Shown here in pieces: positions 61,328 through 64,000 of a stretch of DNA of 64,000 bases. Numbering within the stretch: the stretch's first letter is position 1; every line of letters starts with the position of its first letter. The stretch is taken from positions 310,001 through 374,000 of the forward strand of contig JACKAL010000002.1 in assembly GCA_020635085.1 (NCBI GenBank). Direction: 5' to 3'. This DNA comes from Pseudobdellovibrionaceae bacterium (GTDB lineage Bacteria; Bdellovibrionota; Bdellovibrionia; Bdellovibrionales; JAGQZY01). Position numbers and translations under genes: made by a program. Under the pieces are notes generated by a model. It was not told the DNA's origin and searched no databases. It saw only the letters and a list, made by a program, of their open reading frames with translations.

Positions 61328-63097
61328 ATGAGTATGAAACCACCAATAATTTTTTCCGCAGCATTATTGCTTACTGCGGTATCTCAAGCCAAAAGTACTA
61401 AAACATTTTTAGAAGAGGCCAATAAGGATCTTGGTAAAGATATCATCTCCGTTCAGCGTGCCGAGTGGGTGCAAAATAATTTTATCACTATGGACACAAC
61501 CATTTTAGCATCCGAAGCCAATGCCCGTTTTGGAACTCTCGGCACGGATTACGCTCTTCAATCTAAAAAATACCGTGGATCGAGCGAAGATGAAAAACGC
61601 CAACTTTATCTACTTATGGGTTTTTTAAATCTTCCCTCGCCAAAAAACTCTAGCGAAAACGAAAAAATGACCCAACTCAAAGCGGAGCTAGAGAGTGCTT
61701 ACGGCAGCGGCAAATACTGCAAAAATAATAAATGTCGTGATCTACAAACACTAGAAAACGTGCTTGCGGAATCACGCAAACCTGAAGAACTTAAAGATGC
61801 CTGGGAAGGATGGAAGTCCATCTCCATTCCCATGAAACCCAAATATCAAAAGGTCGTTGAGTATGCCAATGTTGGCGCCAAAGAACTGGGCTATAAACAT
61901 CTCGCCGATTTTTGGAAATCCAAATACGACATGAGTGAAACCGCTTTTGAGAAAGAATTGGATCGTCTGTGGAGCGATGTAAAGCCGTTCTACGAACAAC
62001 TTCACTGTTATGTGCGTACCCAGCTTAACAAGAAATATGGCGACAAAGTGGCGCCGAAAACAGGACCTATTCCAGCCCAGCTTATGGGTAATATGTGGGG
62101 ACAATCTTGGGAAAATATTCGCGACATCGTTGGTGTTGACCCCAAAAAATCTCTCGACATTACAAGTTTACTTAAAAAAGCCAAGTACGACTCTCGTAAA
62201 ATGACAAAAACAGCCGAGAATTTTTTTGTTTCTCTCGGAATGCCTACCTTACCTGCTACTTTTTATGAAAGATCACTACTAGATAAGCCCCGGGATCGCG
62301 ATGTTGTTTGCCACGCCAGCGCCTGGGATATTGATCTCAAAGACGATGTGCGCATTAAAATGTGTATTCAAATTGACGAAGACAACTTTCGTACCATTCA
62401 CCACGAGCTCGGACACATCTACTACTACCTCGCATATAAAGATCAGCCAGTGCTCTTCCAAGGCGCAGCTAACGATGGCTTTCATGAGGCGATTGGTGAT
62501 ACCATTCAACTTTCTATTACCCGCCAATATTTACAAGACATTGGTCTTCTCAAATCCAATAAAGCACCGAAGGATGCAGATATTCACTATCTTCTGCAAA
62601 TGGCCCTGCAAAAAATTGCATTTTTACCCTTTGGCTTGATGATCGATAAGTACCGTTGGCAAATTTTTGATGGACGTATTCCTTATGATCAATACAACAC
62701 GGCATGGTGGGATATGGTCGAAAAATACCAAGGCCTCAAGCCACCAGAGCCTCGCCCACAAGATGCCTTTGATGCTGGCTCCAAGTATCATGTTCCAAGT
62801 TTTGTTCCTTATTCGCGATATTTTATTGCACACATCCTTCAATTCCAATTCCACCGCGCTCTTTGTGAAACGGCTGGCTTTAAAGGACCACTGCATGAAT
62901 GTTCTATTTATAACAACCGTCAAGCTGGCGACAAACTATGGAAGATGTTGCAAATGGGAGCGAGTAAACCGTGGCCCGAAGCCCTTGCTGTGGTAACTGG
63001 AAAAAAAGAAATGGATGCAACAGCTATTCGTGAATACTTCGCCCCCCTAGAAACTTGGTTAAAAGAAAAAAATAAAGGGCAATCCTGCGGTTGGTAA
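61328..63097 (+). CDS. Peptidyl-dipeptidase A (M2 family, ACE-like)
   Basis: 589 aa from the ATG at 61328 after GGGGAGG. Signal peptide MSMKPPIIFSAALLLTAVSQ with cleavage near QAK, so it is exported. M2 enzymes remove C-terminal dipeptides from oligopeptides. The zinc site is intact: TIHHELGHIYYYLAY (HExxH, about 355), with the third ligand Glu in NDGFHEAIGDTIQLS (about 385). Other family marks are EWVQNNFITMDTTILAS near the N-terminus and AWDMEEG-type AWWDMVEKYQGLKPP. Bacterial homologues of human ACE are sporadic. Probably processes peptides from secreted proteolysis. Followed by the MscS terminator. Confidence 0.94.
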   Translation: MSMKPPIIFSAALLLTAVSQAKSTKTFLEEANKDLGKDIISVQRAEWVQNNFITMDTTILASEANARFGTLGTDYALQSKKYRGSSEDEKRQLYLLMGFLNLPSPKNSSENEKMTQLKAELESAYGSGKYCKNNKCRDLQTLENVLAESRKPEELKDAWEGWKSISIPMKPKYQKVVEYANVGAKELGYKHLADFWKSKYDMSETAFEKELDRLWSDVKPFYEQLHCYVRTQLNKKYGDKVAPKTGPIPAQLMGNMWGQSWENIRDIVGVDPKKSLDITSLLKKAKYDSRKMTKTAENFFVSLGMPTLPATFYERSLLDKPRDRDVVCHASAWDIDLKDDVRIKMCIQIDEDNFRTIHHELGHIYYYLAYKDQPVLFQGAANDGFHEAIGDTIQLSITRQYLQDIGLLKSNKAPKDADIHYLLQMALQKIAFLPFGLMIDKYRWQIFDGRIPYDQYNTAWWDMVEKYQGLKPPEPRPQDAFDAGSKYHVPSFVPYSRYFIAHILQFQFHRALCETAGFKGPLHECSIYNNRQAGDKLWKMLQMGASKPWPEALAVVTGKKEMDATAIREYFAPLETWLKEKNKGQSCGW

Positions 63098-63141
63098 AAC
63101 CACGATTCAAACGCATACATACTATGAGATAATTTAAAAAA

Positions 63142-63164
63142 AGGTCAGCTGGGAAAACTGACCT
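63142..63164 (-). terminator. Terminator of the MscS gene
   Basis: AGGTCAG (63142-63148) pairs with CTGACCT (63158-63164); on the minus strand a run of seven T follows. It is positioned after the stop at 63204. Confidence 0.88.
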
Positions 63165-63203
63165 CTAACCCTACTCTAGGTACTACCAAGAACCCTTTGT
63201 GTC

Positions 63204-64000
63204 TTATTTATTAAGCATCCGTACTTCACGTTGAGGAAACGGAATGGTAATCCCCTGCGCCTCAAATGTTTCTTTGACTTTACGGTACATATCAAAACGT
63301 ACCGGCCAATAATCTTCTGTTTTGCACCAAATCCGATATGTCAAATCCACAGAGCTGTCACCAAACCCTACTATTCCCACCATGGGCTCTGGATCTGCGA
63401 GAATGCGTGGATCATTTTTTGCCAACACAAGTAACATCTGCTCCACTTTAGCCACATTGTCGCCATAACTTACACCTACAGAAACATCCACGCGACGAAT
63501 ACTTTCGGAACTATAGTTGGTAATTACATTACCTATAAGTGGACCATTAGGAATAATCACTTTACGATTGTCGGCGCGCAATAACGTCGTATTAAAAATA
63601 TCTATCGCCTGCACCGTCCCCTCTTCACCCTGTGTCTGTATATAATCACCGATACGAAAAGGACGTAAAATAAGAATGAGTAACCCACCTGCAAGGTTCG
63701 ATAAACTCCCCTGCAAAGCTAAACCAATGGCTAAACCAGCAGCGCCCAAAAGAGCAACAAAAGATGTGGTCTGCACGCCAACCATACCAGCAGCCGTAAT
63801 TACCACCATAACTTTAAATCCAACCGCAGATACACGCTCCAGATACGCTCGGATAGTAATATCAAATCCTTTTTTATCTAGGGCACGCGTTAGCAAACTG
63901 GCTAAGCGGTTGGATAGCCAAAATCCTACCATGATAACAACAATGGCACCCAAAACCTTTAGGCCATAGTCCACAACATACTCAAAAAGTTTTGCGTAGA
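63204..64000 (-). CDS. Small-conductance mechanosensitive channel (MscS), 5' end cut by window
   Basis: The frame stays open to the right edge, so the start is outside the window; the visible part reads YAKLFEYVVDYGLKVLGAI at its N-terminus. MscS opens under membrane tension to release solutes. TM3 is plain: FVALLGAAGLAIGLALQGSL, with NLAGGLLILILRPFRIGDYI following, the GxxGL...A..GSLSNLA pattern that lines the pore. The beta domain (GTVQAIDIFNTTLLRADNRK and VIIPNGPLIGNVITNYSSES) and a C-terminal mixed domain follow, ending FPQREVRMLNK. Length and sequence match the short MscS class. Confidence 0.93.
   Translation of the reverse strand, partial: YAKLFEYVVDYGLKVLGAIVVIMVGFWLSNRLASLLTRALDKKGFDITIRAYLERVSAVGFKVMVVITAAGMVGVQTTSFVALLGAAGLAIGLALQGSLSNLAGGLLILILRPFRIGDYIQTQGEEGTVQAIDIFNTTLLRADNRKVIIPNGPLIGNVITNYSSESIRRVDVSVGVSYGDNVAKVEQMLLVLAKNDPRILADPEPMVGIVGFGDSSVDLTYRIWCKTEDYWPVRFDMYRKVKETFEAQGITIPFPQREVRMLNK

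Noticed and set aside
1..64000. tRNA, rRNA, CRISPR array, integrase or prophage genes
   Set aside because: None could be recognised on either strand; all sizeable gaps were read and contain only leaders, terminators or the repeats listed.

Overview
The window reads as one dense chromosomal stretch of a Gram-negative bacterium. It holds about fifty protein genes and no rRNA, tRNA, CRISPR array, integrase or recognisable transposase. Moderate GC, many lipoproteins with non-classical lipoboxes, numerous secreted peptidoglycan and protein hydrolases, a bacterial ACE-type M2 peptidase and FecR/CHASE2 sensory genes suggest a member of the Bdellovibrionota (Bdellovibrio-like predators). That assignment is inference from gene content, not from a marker-gene comparison.

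Layout. 0-6 kb: a secreted Cys-rich protein, a small outer-membrane protein, and a heat-shock pair in the order dnaJ then dnaK, preceded by a TPR lipoprotein. 6-15 kb: clpS-clpA-methyltransferase-GT-C-like membrane protein, then htpX and a Slt-type lytic transglycosylase. 15-22 kb: a large Cys-rich modular surface lipoprotein, an OmpA-family protein, a subtilisin-like protease and a zinc-ribbon membrane protein. 22-31 kb: lnt and mutS2 (overlapping), a coiled-coil/Hsp20 fusion, a tandem PBECR2-like protein, several very small secreted or membrane ORFs and one frameshifted secreted gene. 31-39 kb: a matrixin-like lipoprotein, Hsp33, a histidine phosphatase, a FAH-family hydrolase, a bifunctional PutA, an L,D-transpeptidase-like lipoprotein and membrane proteins. 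39-49 kb: SixA, a papain-like-fold lipoprotein, an orphan Fis-type HTH protein, a MerC-like protein, a guanidino-group hydrolase, acetyl-CoA synthetase, an extensin/M15-like protein and an ABC exporter. 49-64 kb: outer-membrane proteins, a second lytic transglycosylase with a PilZ gene, a phospholipase D-like lipoprotein, a FecR / TPR-barrel / CHASE2-cyclase neighbourhood, an M2 peptidase and an MscS channel cut by the right edge.

Functional themes. Protein quality control is strongly represented (DnaK, DnaJ, ClpAP with ClpS, HtpX, Hsp33, an Hsp20 fusion). So are envelope remodelling and secreted hydrolysis (two SLT enzymes, YkuD-like, M15-like, S8, M10-like, M2, PLD) and envelope sensing (FecR, CHASE2 cyclase, MscS).

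The most unusual non-coding signals are: a 159-bp nested palindromic element between two convergent genes at 56458-56616; three perfect or near-perfect hairpins placed over translation starts (FAH gene, MerC-like gene, OMP gene at 49030); a 17-bp palindrome TGTCTCA-N3-TGAGACA found three times in two regulatory regions; and a 16-bp sequence shared by the upstream regions of the PLD and CHASE2-cyclase genes.
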